64,000 bases of DNA from Saccharibacillus endophyticus. GTDB lineage: Bacteria; Bacillota; Bacilli; Paenibacillales; Paenibacillaceae. The stretch's first letter is position 1; every line of letters begins with the position of its first letter. Shown piece by piece: positions 8,442 to 17,362 of the stretch. The stretch spans positions 995,595-1,059,594 of the forward strand of contig NZ_JAAZWE010000002.1 of assembly GCF_013185185.1 (NCBI RefSeq), in the 5' to 3' direction. The position numbers and the translations under genes were made by a program. The notes under the pieces were generated by a model. That model was not told the DNA's origin and did no database searches. It saw only the letters and a list, made by a program, of their open reading frames with translations.

Positions 8442-8564
8442 ATGAAGCGATCGAAAAAGCCGTGGATTGTGTTGTTGGTCGTTGTGTCGCTGTATAGCGG
8501 TGCTGAATTCTTGGTTTTTGTGATCGGACATGTGGCACGTTCAATACGGTGCGGCGTTAGATGA
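8442..8564 (+). CDS. 40-aa single-helix membrane peptide
   Basis: Short frame from ATG 8442 with AGAGGA just upstream. The peptide starts MKRSKKPW, has one hydrophobic helix (IVLLVVVSLYSGAEFLVFVIG, with a Glu in the middle), and ends in a basic tail HVARSIRCGVR. It lies directly downstream of another small membrane protein. The clean start signal, basic-in topology and context support a real gene, but the length makes chance possible. Confidence 0.5.
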   Translation: MKRSKKPWIVLLVVVSLYSGAEFLVFVIGHVARSIRCGVR

Positions 8565-8651
8565 GAAAACATCCTTATCCATTGCATAGACCAGTTATCT
8601 CTTATCCCTGGGTCCACCGTAACATTTTGTTGCAGATATCGTATTGCTAAG

Positions 8652-8666
8652 TACCTAAATTAGGTA
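8652..8666. promoter_or_regulatory. Perfect palindrome, operator-like
   Basis: TACCTAA-A-TTAGGTA, a 7-1-7 inverted repeat about 140 bp upstream of the gene at 8805. Its 13-bp core (8653-8665) matches the spacer operator at 4648-4660 at 12 of 13 positions. I could not find a convincing promoter overlapping it. Confidence 0.45.
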
Positions 8667-8804
8667 TCTGCTCCTACACTGGGGATGTATCCTCAATTTT
8701 TTACATATTACCGCTTATTTCGTATTTCGCACGTCCGCCTCAACTTTTCCTCAATTTCCATGCAAGTCCGGCTTTTCACCCCCTACCCAAAGGAGCGCTA
8801 CATT

Positions 8805-9146
8805 ATGGCAACGACATCCGGTTCCGCGCAAGACATCCAGACTCAACCGCTCACGCTCGAACAGATTCACGACATTCAGGAAAACAATCGCATTGCCGCT
8901 GTTCTCCCGGTAAGTTTGCAGGACGTTTCCGATCTCTCTCCCGAAGAACTGGCCGACCACCTTTCGATCCAATTGACGGACAGCGATCTGCTGACCGACG
9001 TGCAGTTCGAACGCGTCGGCGTGCAGGACGAAAACACCGTGCTCATGAAAGTGTCGGGAGACGTCACGATGCTGCTGGAGACGCTGGAACTGTTCTCCGA
9101 GCATGCGGACGAGGAAGACGAAGAAGAGGACGAAGATAAGGAATAA
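8805..9146 (+). CDS. Acidic hypothetical protein
   Basis: 113-aa soluble protein from ATG 8805 with AAAGGAG upstream. It has no signal peptide or membrane segment. The middle (SLQDVSDLSPEELADHLSIQ) is helical, and the end is a run of Glu and Asp (EHADEEDEEEDEDKE) that makes it strongly acidic. It is not recognised. An operator-like palindrome lies upstream, and the accessory cassette starts 130 bp downstream. Confidence 0.65.
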   Translation: MATTSGSAQDIQTQPLTLEQIHDIQENNRIAAVLPVSLQDVSDLSPEELADHLSIQLTDSDLLTDVQFERVGVQDENTVLMKVSGDVTMLLETLELFSEHADEEDEEEDEDKE

Positions 9147-9277
9147 GCAGTTTACGGTTAAAAAAGATGCAGCGTTCGCTTCGGGAGTTTCGAGGCGGGC
9201 GCTGTTTGGCATGAGGAACGTTACTATAGAGTAGAGTTTAGCGATTCTGATCTTCAAATAAAAGGAGCGTGCACATA

Positions 9278-10351
9278 TTGAGCCCAAACTTCATTAATAT
9301 TGTCGGCTATCAATTCGAACGCGTACATACCGGAATGATCGCTTGGTTGTTGGATTGGACAAACCCGTTAGTAACGCCTCGACAGAAATATGAAATCTTA
9401 AGCAGAATATACAGTGCCGCCAATCAAGCTGTTCCTTTTGAACTGTCCGATATTCATTCGATCGTCTGCAAGCCGGAGCATTCGTTCGGACGCAGGCGCA
9501 AAATCGATCTGGTCGTGAAAATCGCGCTGCGGGAGCAATCTCCCAAATACCTGGTCATGGAGATGAAAGTCGATTCTATTCCTTATAAGGAGCAATTATC
9601 CGGCACGATCGAAGACTTTAGTCAAACCGAAGGATTTGCGGAAAATGACGCTTTATTCCTGCTCTTATTGTTCGGCTCTTCGCAAGTTTGCATTCAGCCT
9701 GAGCTTTATTCCTTTCATGTTTTACGATTGCCACAAATCATGGACGTATTCGCCAATCTGAATGTGCCTTATTACGCATACACGGAATGGCTGGATTCGT
9801 TGCAAGAAGAAAACTCAAGATCACATAGGTTGGAGCAGAAGATCAAGCTTGCACCGAGCATGAAGCTGAATGAAGAGGAGAACGAATACTGGCGAGGTCA
9901 GGGTTATCGATTGTGGTTCCCCTTGTTCTACTATATCTACGACGAACTGAAAAGACATTCGAGCACGAACGATCAATGGGAGATTTATAGCGGAGGAAAT
10001 AATCCCGTGATGAATTGGAACCCGGGCTGGCTTGCCAAGCAAATTAACGGTTATCCCGTTCATTTCTATTGGGAATTCAATTATCAAGACTTTATTTTGA
10101 AAGTGAAGATCGACGAGAAGAATCGGCTGCCGCAAAGCGATCTAAGCACATTGAGACAAACCGTAGTGCAGCTTTGCCAGCAAAACCTTCCCTACAGCGG
10201 GCGACAAACGCAAAATCGAAGCGGCCTTTATAACTCGATCTACAAATGGTCTTTTGATTTCAAGCATCAAGAATTCGAACACATTATGCGGGAAGTCAAT
10301 CACATTTTGAACACCATACATCCCCTTCTAGCCTCTTCCCCATTTCCATAA
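9278..10351 (+). CDS. PD-(D/E)XK nuclease-superfamily protein
   Basis: 357-aa protein. TTG 9278 is preferred to the GTG at 9269 because AAAGGAG (9261-9267) then sits 10 bp away. The core shows RRRKIDLVVKI, then YLVMEMKVDS: an aspartate, a beta strand, and E-x-K, the catalytic triad of PD-(D/E)XK enzymes (about residues 68-92). The N-terminal part resembles PD-(D/E)XK 'PDDEXK_4'-type proteins, which are often next to defence genes. The C-terminal half is less conserved. A NUDIX-helicase pair follows 63 bp later on the same strand. DNA cleavage is inferred only from motif geometry. Confidence 0.65.
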   Translation: MSPNFINIVGYQFERVHTGMIAWLLDWTNPLVTPRQKYEILSRIYSAANQAVPFELSDIHSIVCKPEHSFGRRRKIDLVVKIALREQSPKYLVMEMKVDSIPYKEQLSGTIEDFSQTEGFAENDALFLLLLFGSSQVCIQPELYSFHVLRLPQIMDVFANLNVPYYAYTEWLDSLQEENSRSHRLEQKIKLAPSMKLNEEENEYWRGQGYRLWFPLFYYIYDELKRHSSTNDQWEIYSGGNNPVMNWNPGWLAKQINGYPVHFYWEFNYQDFILKVKIDEKNRLPQSDLSTLRQTVVQLCQQNLPYSGRQTQNRSGLYNSIYKWSFDFKHQEFEHIMREVNHILNTIHPLLASSPFP

Positions 10352-10414
10352 TAGAATAGGAATATAGATGCAGAACAAGCACAACCTATCCTAAGCTGCA
10401 TACCGGAGGCATTC

Positions 10415-10813
10415 ATGAAAAAACATATTCACGTAGTTGGAGCAGTCATCATCGAAAATGAAAAAATCCTTTGCGCGCAGCGCGGCAATACTAAAACCCT
10501 ATCTTACAAATGGGAGTTCCCCGGCGGAAAGATCGAAGAAGGCGAGACGCCGCAAGAAGCTCTAAAACGCGAGATCGACGAAGAAATGAATTGCACGGTG
10601 GAGATCGGCGAGTTCATCGAAACGACCGTGCACGAATACGAATTCGGCTTTGTTCATCTGTCCACGTTCTATTGTACGTTGATCGACGGACAACCTACGC
10701 TGACCGAACATGTCGATATCAAATGGCTGGCCGCTTCCGAGCTGATGACGCTAGACTGGGCTCCTGCGGATATTCCGGCTGTTGAGAAAATTCAGGAGCA
10801 GATGAAGAACTGA
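10415..10813 (+). CDS. NUDIX hydrolase (MutT / (d)NTP pyrophosphohydrolase type)
   Basis: 132-aa NUDIX enzyme. The complete Nudix box G-x5-E-x7-R-E-x2-E-E is visible as GGKIEEGETPQEALKREIDE with the next E (about residues 37-57). The opening HIHVVGAVIIENEKILCAQR is typical of MutT/8-oxo-dGTP or CTP pyrophosphohydrolases. Its stop codon overlaps the start of the helicase gene by one base (TGATG), so the two are translationally coupled. A housekeeping sanitising enzyme would not need that linkage. It may act on nucleotides or modified bases relevant to the helicase. Confidence 0.88.
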   Translation: MKKHIHVVGAVIIENEKILCAQRGNTKTLSYKWEFPGGKIEEGETPQEALKREIDEEMNCTVEIGEFIETTVHEYEFGFVHLSTFYCTLIDGQPTLTEHVDIKWLAASELMTLDWAPADIPAVEKIQEQMKN

Positions 10814-13707
10814 TGGACAATTCGATGCAGCATTTGAACGACTCCCTGAGTTGGGGATTCATCAATCACGAGCAAGAATCGTTGGATCAATATAAGCCTA
10901 AGCTGCTGATCAACAATAAAGACACAGGCGATCACGTCCTCACGCCGTTGCTTGAAGAGCTTCAGCAATGCCAGACCTTTACGTTCTCCGTAGCTTTTAT
11001 CACGGAGAGCGGTCTGGCCGTATTGAAGTCTCAACTTGCGGATCTTAACGCCAAAGGCATTCGCGGCAAAATTCTGACCTCGAATTACTTGAACTTCAAC
11101 CAGCCTAAGATTTTCCGGGAGCTGCTGAAGATTACGAATGTAGAAGTCCGCATTACTCATCTCGACGGATTCCATGCAAAGGGCTATGTATTCCAGCATC
11201 CGAACCATTCCACAATCATCATGGGAAGCTCGAACCTGACTTCGGCTGCTCTGAAAACGAATTATGAATGGAACGTGAAGCTCACCTCTTTCGAACACGG
11301 CGGATTGTTGGGCCAGTTCCATACCGAATTCGACAAAGCCTGGCAAACCGCGACCCCGCTCACTCCGTATTGGATCGAGGCTTATCAAGTTCTGTATGAA
11401 GAAGTTAAAAAAGCGAACGAGCGGATTCAGCTTCCTGTTCCTTTCTTGCCGGAAGTCGCGGTTCCTTACAACACGCTTCGACGAATCGAACCCAACAAAA
11501 TGCAAGTTCAGGCTTTGCAGAATCTTAGCGCATTAAGAGACAGCAGAGCCCGCAGAGGCTTGGTGATCTCGGCGACGGGAACCGGAAAAACGTATCTGTC
11601 TGCTTTTGATGTCAGAAACGCCGCTCCGCGTCGAATGCTCTTTATCGTGCATAGAGAGCAAATTCTTAAAAAGGCAATGAGCGACTATCAGAAAATCATC
11701 GGCGGACCGGATTCGGACTTCGGCATTTTCTCCGGTAATCGTCGGGAAACGGAAGCTAAATACGTATTCGCCACGATCCAGACCATATCCCGAGCAGACA
11801 ATCTAAGTCACTTTGCCGCCGATGCTTTTGATTACATCTTGATCGACGAAGTACATAGATCGGGCGCAGATACCTACTTGAGAGTGATCAACCATTTTGA
11901 ACCCAAGTTCCTGCTCGGCATGACGGCTACGCCTGAACGTACGGACGAATTCAACATCTATGAATTGTTCGATTACAATATCGCGTATGAGATCCGGCTG
12001 CAACAAGCTTTGGAAGAAGATATGTTGTGTCCGTTCCATTACTTCGGCGTGACGGATTTCATTCAAAACGGCGAACTGATCGACGATCCGACTCGTTTGA
12101 CCCAGCTGGATCAAGAAGAACGCGTGAACTATTTACTAGAGAAAATCGTCTACTACGGGCATTCGGGAGAAGCGGTAAAAGGTCTGATCTTCTGCGCGAA
12201 CTTGAATGAAGCCGGCGACTTGTCGGATATGCTTAACGCTCGCGGTTATCGTACGGCAGCGCTGACGGGCAGCCACGATCAAGACGAACGCGAACTTCGG
12301 GTGACGCAGTTGGAAAACGGAGAGCTTGACTATATTCTCACCGTGGACATTTTTAACGAAGGCATCGATATTCCATACATTAACCAAGTGGTCATGCTGC
12401 GCCAAACGCAATCCAGCATCATTTTCGTACAGCAGCTCGGTCGCGGATTACGTAAGCATGAGGATAAAGAATTCGTTACGGTGATTGACTTCATCGGCAA
12501 CTACAAAAACAACTATATGATCCCGATCGCCCTCTCCGGAGACAAGTCGCAGAACAAAGATAATATTCGGCGCCATATGAAAGATACTAGTTACATCAAA
12601 GGCGTCTCTTCGATCAACTTCGAAGAAGTCGCCAAGCAACAAATTTTCAAATCGATCAGCAATAGCAACCTCACAGCGCTCAAGGTGCTTCGCGAAGCGT
12701 ATATCGAACTTAAAAATCGATTGAACCGTATTCCGCTGCTGCTGGATTTCATGCAAAATAACTCGCTCGACCCACTGATCTTCGCTGACGAGTTTTCAAG
12801 TTATTATCACTTCTTGTTGAAGATCAAGGAGCCGGTTCCGAGTTTATCCGAGCAGGATCAACAGTACTTGATGATGCTTTCTTCGGAAGTGCTAAACGGA
12901 AAGCGCCGGCATGAGATTGTATTGCTGGACATGCTCATGACTCAAGATCACGTGACCAAACAAGAATACGTCGAACGTCTTCGAGCAGAGAACTGCCGGG
13001 TAGGCGTAGACACGTTGTATTCGGTCATGCGCGTTCTGAGTATGGAATTCTTCACCGATCCGACGCGGAAAAAGTACGGTACCACACCGATAGTCGAGCT
13101 GCATGACGATCAAAGGTATAGCCTCCATCCCGTGATGAAAGAAGCGTTGCAGCAACGAGAATACTTCAGAGAGCTTATCGTAGACCTGATCCAAACGGCC
13201 TTTTCCAAAAACGAACAGTACGACGGCCAAGCTCCTATGACTTTGCATAAGAAATATTCGCGAAAAGACTCCTGCAAGCTGCTGAATTGGGAAAACGACG
13301 AGAGTTCGACGATGTACGGGTATAAGACCAAGCACGGAACATGCCCGATCTTCGTGACCTACGAGAAACATTCCGATATCGAGGCTAGCACGAAGTACCA
13401 GGAAGAACTCATCAATCCGGAAGTGCTGAAGTGGTCGACCCGCAGCCGGCGCACGACGATGTCTCCGGAAGTTCGGATGATTCTGGATGCCGATCAGGAA
13501 GGAATCGAGCTGCATGTCTTTGTGAAGAAGGATGATGCGGAAGGAACGGAGTTTTACTACCTGGGCAGAGCGCATTATGACGGGAAAAGCGCCGTAGATA
13601 GCACTATGTCGGATAAAGATGGCAATTCAATTCCCGTTGTGCATATGAATTTGGTGTTGGAGAATGCGGTGGAGAGTAAGTTGTATGGGTATTTGGTTCG
13701 AGGTTAG
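10813..13707 (+). CDS. PLD-domain SF2 helicase with DUF3427 C-terminus
   Basis: 964-aa multidomain DNA-acting protein. Residues ~25-185 are a phospholipase-D-type domain with one HxK motif (DGFHAKGYVF, near 119-121) and the GSSNLTSAA asparagine motif. An SF2 helicase core follows: Walker A ATGTGKT near 254, DEVH (LIDEVHRSG) near 343, motif III GMTATPERTD, and motif VI QQLGRGLRKHEDK. The last ~350 residues match the DUF3427 type in layout. One HKD half-site implies dimerisation for nuclease activity. It is coupled to the NUDIX gene and preceded by a nuclease-like gene, a setting typical of defence or repair. A decayed relative lies 1.3 kb downstream. Confidence 0.85.
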   Translation: MDNSMQHLNDSLSWGFINHEQESLDQYKPKLLINNKDTGDHVLTPLLEELQQCQTFTFSVAFITESGLAVLKSQLADLNAKGIRGKILTSNYLNFNQPKIFRELLKITNVEVRITHLDGFHAKGYVFQHPNHSTIIMGSSNLTSAALKTNYEWNVKLTSFEHGGLLGQFHTEFDKAWQTATPLTPYWIEAYQVLYEEVKKANERIQLPVPFLPEVAVPYNTLRRIEPNKMQVQALQNLSALRDSRARRGLVISATGTGKTYLSAFDVRNAAPRRMLFIVHREQILKKAMSDYQKIIGGPDSDFGIFSGNRRETEAKYVFATIQTISRADNLSHFAADAFDYILIDEVHRSGADTYLRVINHFEPKFLLGMTATPERTDEFNIYELFDYNIAYEIRLQQALEEDMLCPFHYFGVTDFIQNGELIDDPTRLTQLDQEERVNYLLEKIVYYGHSGEAVKGLIFCANLNEAGDLSDMLNARGYRTAALTGSHDQDERELRVTQLENGELDYILTVDIFNEGIDIPYINQVVMLRQTQSSIIFVQQLGRGLRKHEDKEFVTVIDFIGNYKNNYMIPIALSGDKSQNKDNIRRHMKDTSYIKGVSSINFEEVAKQQIFKSISNSNLTALKVLREAYIELKNRLNRIPLLLDFMQNNSLDPLIFADEFSSYYHFLLKIKEPVPSLSEQDQQYLMMLSSEVLNGKRRHEIVLLDMLMTQDHVTKQEYVERLRAENCRVGVDTLYSVMRVLSMEFFTDPTRKKYGTTPIVELHDDQRYSLHPVMKEALQQREYFRELIVDLIQTAFSKNEQYDGQAPMTLHKKYSRKDSCKLLNWENDESSTMYGYKTKHGTCPIFVTYEKHSDIEASTKYQEELINPEVLKWSTRSRRTTMSPEVRMILDADQEGIELHVFVKKDDAEGTEFYYLGRAHYDGKSAVDSTMSDKDGNSIPVVHMNLVLENAVESKLYGYLVRG

Positions 13708-13721
13708 TACTTATCATACTA

Positions 13722-13753
13722 AAGGCAAGAGGATATTTAGATTCTCTTGCCTT
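13722..13753. terminator. Terminator between convergent genes
   Basis: AAGGCAAGAG (13722-13731) pairs with CTCTTGCCTT (13744-13753), 14 bp after the helicase stop and 21 bp before the end of the leftward gene. It can serve both directions. It also marks where base composition drops sharply. Confidence 0.7.
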
Positions 13754-13774
13754 CACATTTTCCATTCAATAAAA

Positions 13775-14926
13775 CTAATTCAAAATTTCAAGCAATTCTT
13801 CTTCGAAATCTCTCTCAAAATAATTTTCATTTTTTGCAAAATTGAAAATACTTGATATACTATCTTTTTCAGTGAATTTATAAGGTGCACGTTTTTTTAA
13901 AGTATTTGCATATATTTCACGCTCTTCAGCTACTTTACTTGAACAGCTAAGATAAGTTATTATCCAACGAATAGCTTCAATGTCTTTATAATCGAGCTTT
14001 AGAAAATGAGAATATGTGTTTTTCAGCATGGAAGATATAAAATCGTCTATATAGTCATTATACCAATTTCCTATTTTCAACAAATAAATGAACCTAACCA
14101 TTTGAATGGCTTTCTGATTTCTTAAAACAAACGCTTTGTATAAAGCTCCTTCATGAGTCGTGATAACTTCTTGATCCTTCTTATAGCTTGCATACCTTTT
14201 TAAGTGATAATTCCCCCCATATTTCCTCAAAAAATCATCAAATACTTTTCTACTAACCTTAGATACATCCAGAGTTATATTTTTTATAACAAAAGTAATA
14301 TTATCTATACTCATCATTCCATTTCTTTCTTCAAATACATATTTCAGTTCATCATAAATATAATTTTTTAATTTCTGTTTTGAAAAAAGATCTTTAAAGG
14401 GAACAATAATGTAAAAATCTTCGATGTGATATCGTTGTCTCTCATTCCCAAAACGATCAAATGCGATATCCTTCTCTCCAATCCAATCAAAACAGTGTAC
14501 ATTTAAACCTATTCCTACAGAGTTCAAAAAAAGTTTATTTATCACTAAAGGTCCATTTCCTCTTTTATATTTGAAAAGTGGTGCTGCAAGAAACTTACTA
14601 TAACTAGGATTTTTACTTTTTTTCAATTCGTTATCATTAATAGAATCTCTTAAATCACATATTGTATTAATCAAATAATTCTCAAGGTCCTCTGTTCGTT
14701 CTGAAAAGGTATGATCAACCTCCTTACATTCTTCTGAAAATTCCTCATCTTTTCTCATGCTTCGAAAACACCATTGTTCAGAATAAGCGTCAAAATCAAA
14801 ACCATAGTTTTCATTCAAAAAAGAAGCTTCTCCACAAATAATGGACTTTTTAATCTCTTCACTTAGATTAAATTTATTGATAAAATCATCAATTTTTTTT
14901 TCTAAGTCGCTTCGAAAATGTTGCAT
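13775..14926 (-). CDS. A+T-rich orphan protein, unknown function
   Basis: 383-aa soluble protein rich in Lys, Asn, Ile and Phe. Start ATG 14926 has AAGGAG. No catalytic motif, signal peptide or membrane helix stands out. The N-terminus is helical and charged (MQHFRSDLEKKIDDFINKFN). The middle has an alternating beta pattern (YHIEDFYIIVPFKDLF), and the C-terminal 120 residues are helical. Base composition is far more A+T rich than its left neighbours, indicating recent transfer. It sits between an intact PLD helicase and the debris of another, so it probably arrived with or inside a defence cassette. Possibly an effector; not assignable. Confidence 0.6.
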   Translation of the reverse strand: MQHFRSDLEKKIDDFINKFNLSEEIKKSIICGEASFLNENYGFDFDAYSEQWCFRSMRKDEEFSEECKEVDHTFSERTEDLENYLINTICDLRDSINDNELKKSKNPSYSKFLAAPLFKYKRGNGPLVINKLFLNSVGIGLNVHCFDWIGEKDIAFDRFGNERQRYHIEDFYIIVPFKDLFSKQKLKNYIYDELKYVFEERNGMMSIDNITFVIKNITLDVSKVSRKVFDDFLRKYGGNYHLKRYASYKKDQEVITTHEGALYKAFVLRNQKAIQMVRFIYLLKIGNWYNDYIDDFISSMLKNTYSHFLKLDYKDIEAIRWIITYLSCSSKVAEEREIYANTLKKRAPYKFTEKDSISSIFNFAKNENYFERDFEEELLEILN

Positions 14927-14985
14927 TCACTATCTCCTTTCTTTATTTGAATGCTCGCCTCTCAAAATGCACATGCAGCCGATAC

Positions 14986-15905
14986 TCACAAATCTCTCGC
15001 GTCTAACCGCCGAATGTCTTCTTCCCTGCTCATTTTCTTGATACACGAGTGCAAGCTCAGCGTGCGGCTGCCCCGAATGCGGAAATAATCGTTTAGATAA
15101 TCCGCTTGCTGAATCGACGAGCAAAATGCGGTCGTACGAGTCTGCGGCCGGAAATAGTCGAGTACCGATCGATAAGATCTCGCCGCTGCATGATGAAACT
15201 CGTCGATGACGATCAGATCGAAATTATCTGTGGAAAAGGCTTCGCGATGCTTTTCATACCCAGAGTATAGATCGAGGCAAATACGCAGTTGCTTTGGCCG
15301 TCTTTGCTCTGTCCGTTGTACAGACCGTAGCTGCGCTCCGGAAGCACATGCCGGAACGAATACGTAGCCTGCTGAAGAAGCTCCTCGCGGTGAGCGACGA
15401 ACAGCACTCTTCGATAACATTTCGCTAAAAAGCGGCCAGATACGTTTTACCCAGCCTGGTCGCCATCACTACCATTGCACGATCGTATTCTTCCTCGATC
15501 GTCGAGTCTAGTGCATCTAGCGCCATAGCTTGAGCGGGCCTCAGCTGAATAGAGGTATCCGTGCTTTTTTCCTACGCCTGCGCTTCGACCTATACCTCTC
15601 CGACATCCACTTCGGCTTCCTCCGTCTGGATTACCTGACGCTACAATTCGGAATTTTTGCGGTGATTAAGCAGATACTCCTCTTCGTGCAGCGCGATCGT
15701 ATCCTCGGTCAGCGGCAGCGTGGCATCGTGATACAAATATCTCCATAAACTGATCCATCGCGTCCTGAAACGTATACGGCTCCGCCTGCGCGTTCATCGC
15801 CAGGTTCCATTCATACCCCGTCTTCAGCGCCGAAAACGAAAAGTTGGAAGAGCCGACGATCAGCAGCCCTTCCCCGTTTTCGTAGTCGAAGAGGTAGGCT
15901 TTGGA
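14986..15905 (-). pseudogene. Degenerate PLD-SF2 helicase remnant
   Basis: Read leftward in successive frames, this stretch encodes broken pieces of a PLD helicase. First comes a PLD segment (LLIVGSSNFSFSALKTGYEW, 15.86-15.78 kb). Next is the motif I region (MVVMATRLGKTYLAAF followed by a stop, so Walker A reads A-T-R-L-G-K-T), then LFVAHREELLQQATYSFRHV. The DEAH box follows as FDLIVIDEFHHAAARS, and the reading frame then jumps to motif IV-like FCSSIQQADYLNDYFRIRG. At least three frame changes, a stop and an internal deletion of motifs III onward are visible. It is G+C-richer than both sides. The 5' end is missing at the island boundary. Related to, but not a copy of, the gene at 10813. Confidence 0.8.
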
Positions 15906-15911
15906 TGAAAG

Positions 15912-15944
15912 AAAAAAGATCAATGATGATTTCCATTGATCTTT
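15912..15944 (-). terminator. Terminator of the sigma-factor/DUF4007 island
   Basis: On the minus strand AAAGATCAATG (15944-15934) pairs with CATTGATCTTT (15925-15915) and runs into TTTTTTC. It lies 12 bp after the last island gene, so that unit ends naturally here and is not truncated by the adjacent pseudogene. Confidence 0.8.
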
Positions 15945-15955
15945 ATAAATTCCAC

Positions 15956-16444
15956 TCAATACTTATTCTTGTTATGCTGTGATAATATGATGCGATAAGT
16001 ATAGGATATAGAGGTCATATAAAATGAAATATACTCAGCTTCTTCATCTGGGATAATAATTTTATTCTTGCGGCCTGGCTCCTTCGCTTGCATATGATCC
16101 AAAAAATAATTATACGAAAAATTGAAAATGCTTTGGAAAAGTTTTTGAAGGTCCTTATTAGAATCATACCGAAGGTGCAAAGAACTACGATTGTAGGAGT
16201 GCTGATCTATATACTTCAGCTCTGCATCAAATGATAAATTCATTGCTCCATCTTGATAAAGTAACTTTATAGCATGACTCTCTCCGACTTCAGGAAGGTC
16301 ACCTTTATTGGCAACCCTAAAATCCGAGTGAAAATCACCAGGTATGTGTGTTCCGAACTTTAGCATTGAAGGATCTACCTTTTTTCGTCCTATCAGGTCA
16401 GGGATCTCGCTGTCCTTCCACCAACTTTGATTTTGTTTGATCAT
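15956..16444 (-). CDS. Unknown 162-aa protein, last gene of the island
   Basis: Soluble 162-aa protein; ATG 16444 has AGGAG nine bases upstream. It begins with aromatic and charged residues (MIKQNQSWWKDSEIPDLIGR). The middle has a beta pattern (HAIKLLYQDGAMNLSFDAEL) suggesting a small regulatory or capsid-like sandwich. The C-terminus is helical and ends KNKY. It is separated by 24 bp from the PAPS-reductase-family gene, so it is co-transcribed, and it is followed by the operon terminator. No similarity recognised. It is longer than DndE and lacks an obvious DndE pattern. Confidence 0.6.
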   Translation of the reverse strand: MIKQNQSWWKDSEIPDLIGRKKVDPSMLKFGTHIPGDFHSDFRVANKGDLPEVGESHAIKLLYQDGAMNLSFDAELKYIDQHSYNRSSLHLRYDSNKDLQKLFQSIFNFSYNYFLDHMQAKEPGRKNKIIIPDEEAEYISFYMTSISYTYRIILSQHNKNKY

Positions 16445-16468
16445 TTTTTAGATCTCCTAATCAAAAAC

Positions 16469-17362
16469 TTAAGAGAATGAGCATACACAAGGAATATCAG
16501 CATCTTCCTTGAATAAAAATTGTTCAAACCCCTCTCTCTCCATTACTTCTCTAAATTCTTTCAAAGTATATGGCCCTGCATTCTTCTTCAAGATTGATAC
16601 ATTCTTTTTGAATGATGCGCGGAAATTTTCTTCCATATCTTCTTGTTGCTTATAACGTTCTGGCCAAATTGCGTAAAGAAGCGCGTAATGTTGGAAACCA
16701 CCTCGTACACATCTCCCAGCGCAGTTAGCATGAGAAAACCCCTTAATCCCGCTATTCAAAACAACTTTCGCATTCTCATTTCCCTGGTCTGCCATTTCTT
16801 CCGCAATCGTATACATCCGCGGCAGCTTGATTCCCCATTCTTCCTGAATAATACCTTTTGCATCTAAGTCAGCGCGCATCAAATCGATTAATGGAAAACG
16901 AGTTTCAATCGGTTCAAGAGGGAAGTGACTGTAGAATTCTTTTAGATTGTCTGCACGATGGGTTTCATGTGGTCCAATACCAAAGTAAAGAATAGGTTCT
17001 AAGCCTTGTTGATTACGAAGCTCCTCTTCTAAGAAGATAATTGTTTGCCGCACTTTAAGCTCTTCCGAACACTTTGCTAATCTAGCATTCCCTAAAAAGC
17101 GCTCATCGTGAAACACTTCTTCTGGTGTACGCCCATCTATTCGCTCTGTAATTTCAATACCGATATGGTTAGCAACTTCGTCCATGAAACGATAGTTGTC
17201 TTCATCTTCCCAAAGCGTATTAGTGAAAAATAAAATGCAGTTCTCTTTCCCGTAGGTTTGCACCATGTGATTGGCGACATAAGCGCTACCTGCCCCGCCG
17301 CTAAACATCGCTATATGAACGACTTTTTTCTCACTTGTACTACTCATATTTTCCACTCTCAT
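16469..17362 (-). CDS. PAPS-reductase/ATP-pyrophosphatase family protein (DndC/BrxP-like)
   Basis: 297-aa PP-loop enzyme of the phosphoadenosine-phosphosulfate reductase superfamily. The P-loop is FSGGAGSA (residues 20-27), with Gly where DndC-type SGGKDS has Asp. LFFTNTLWEDEDNYRF follows, the usual strand 2 and acidic region. Cysteines appear in NCAGRC (about 214-219) and near the C-terminus (IPCVCSF), a possible four-cysteine Fe-S set as in DndC. In Dnd/Ssp and type IV BREX, such proteins activate sulfur transfer or DNA backbone modification. Start 17362 overlaps the ATPase stop (ATGA); ATG 17347 is an alternative. No cysteine desulfurase is encoded nearby. Confidence 0.8.
   Translation of the reverse strand: MRVENMSSTSEKKVVHIAMFSGGAGSAYVANHMVQTYGKENCILFFTNTLWEDEDNYRFMDEVANHIGIEITERIDGRTPEEVFHDERFLGNARLAKCSEELKVRQTIIFLEEELRNQQGLEPILYFGIGPHETHRADNLKEFYSHFPLEPIETRFPLIDLMRADLDAKGIIQEEWGIKLPRMYTIAEEMADQGNENAKVVLNSGIKGFSHANCAGRCVRGGFQHYALLYAIWPERYKQQEDMEENFRASFKKNVSILKKNAGPYTLKEFREVMEREGFEQFLFKEDADIPCVCSFS

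Noticed and set aside
15530..15748. 72-codon rightward frame in the pseudogene region
   Set aside because: It is antisense to the decayed helicase, starts without a ribosome site and has no recognisable product.
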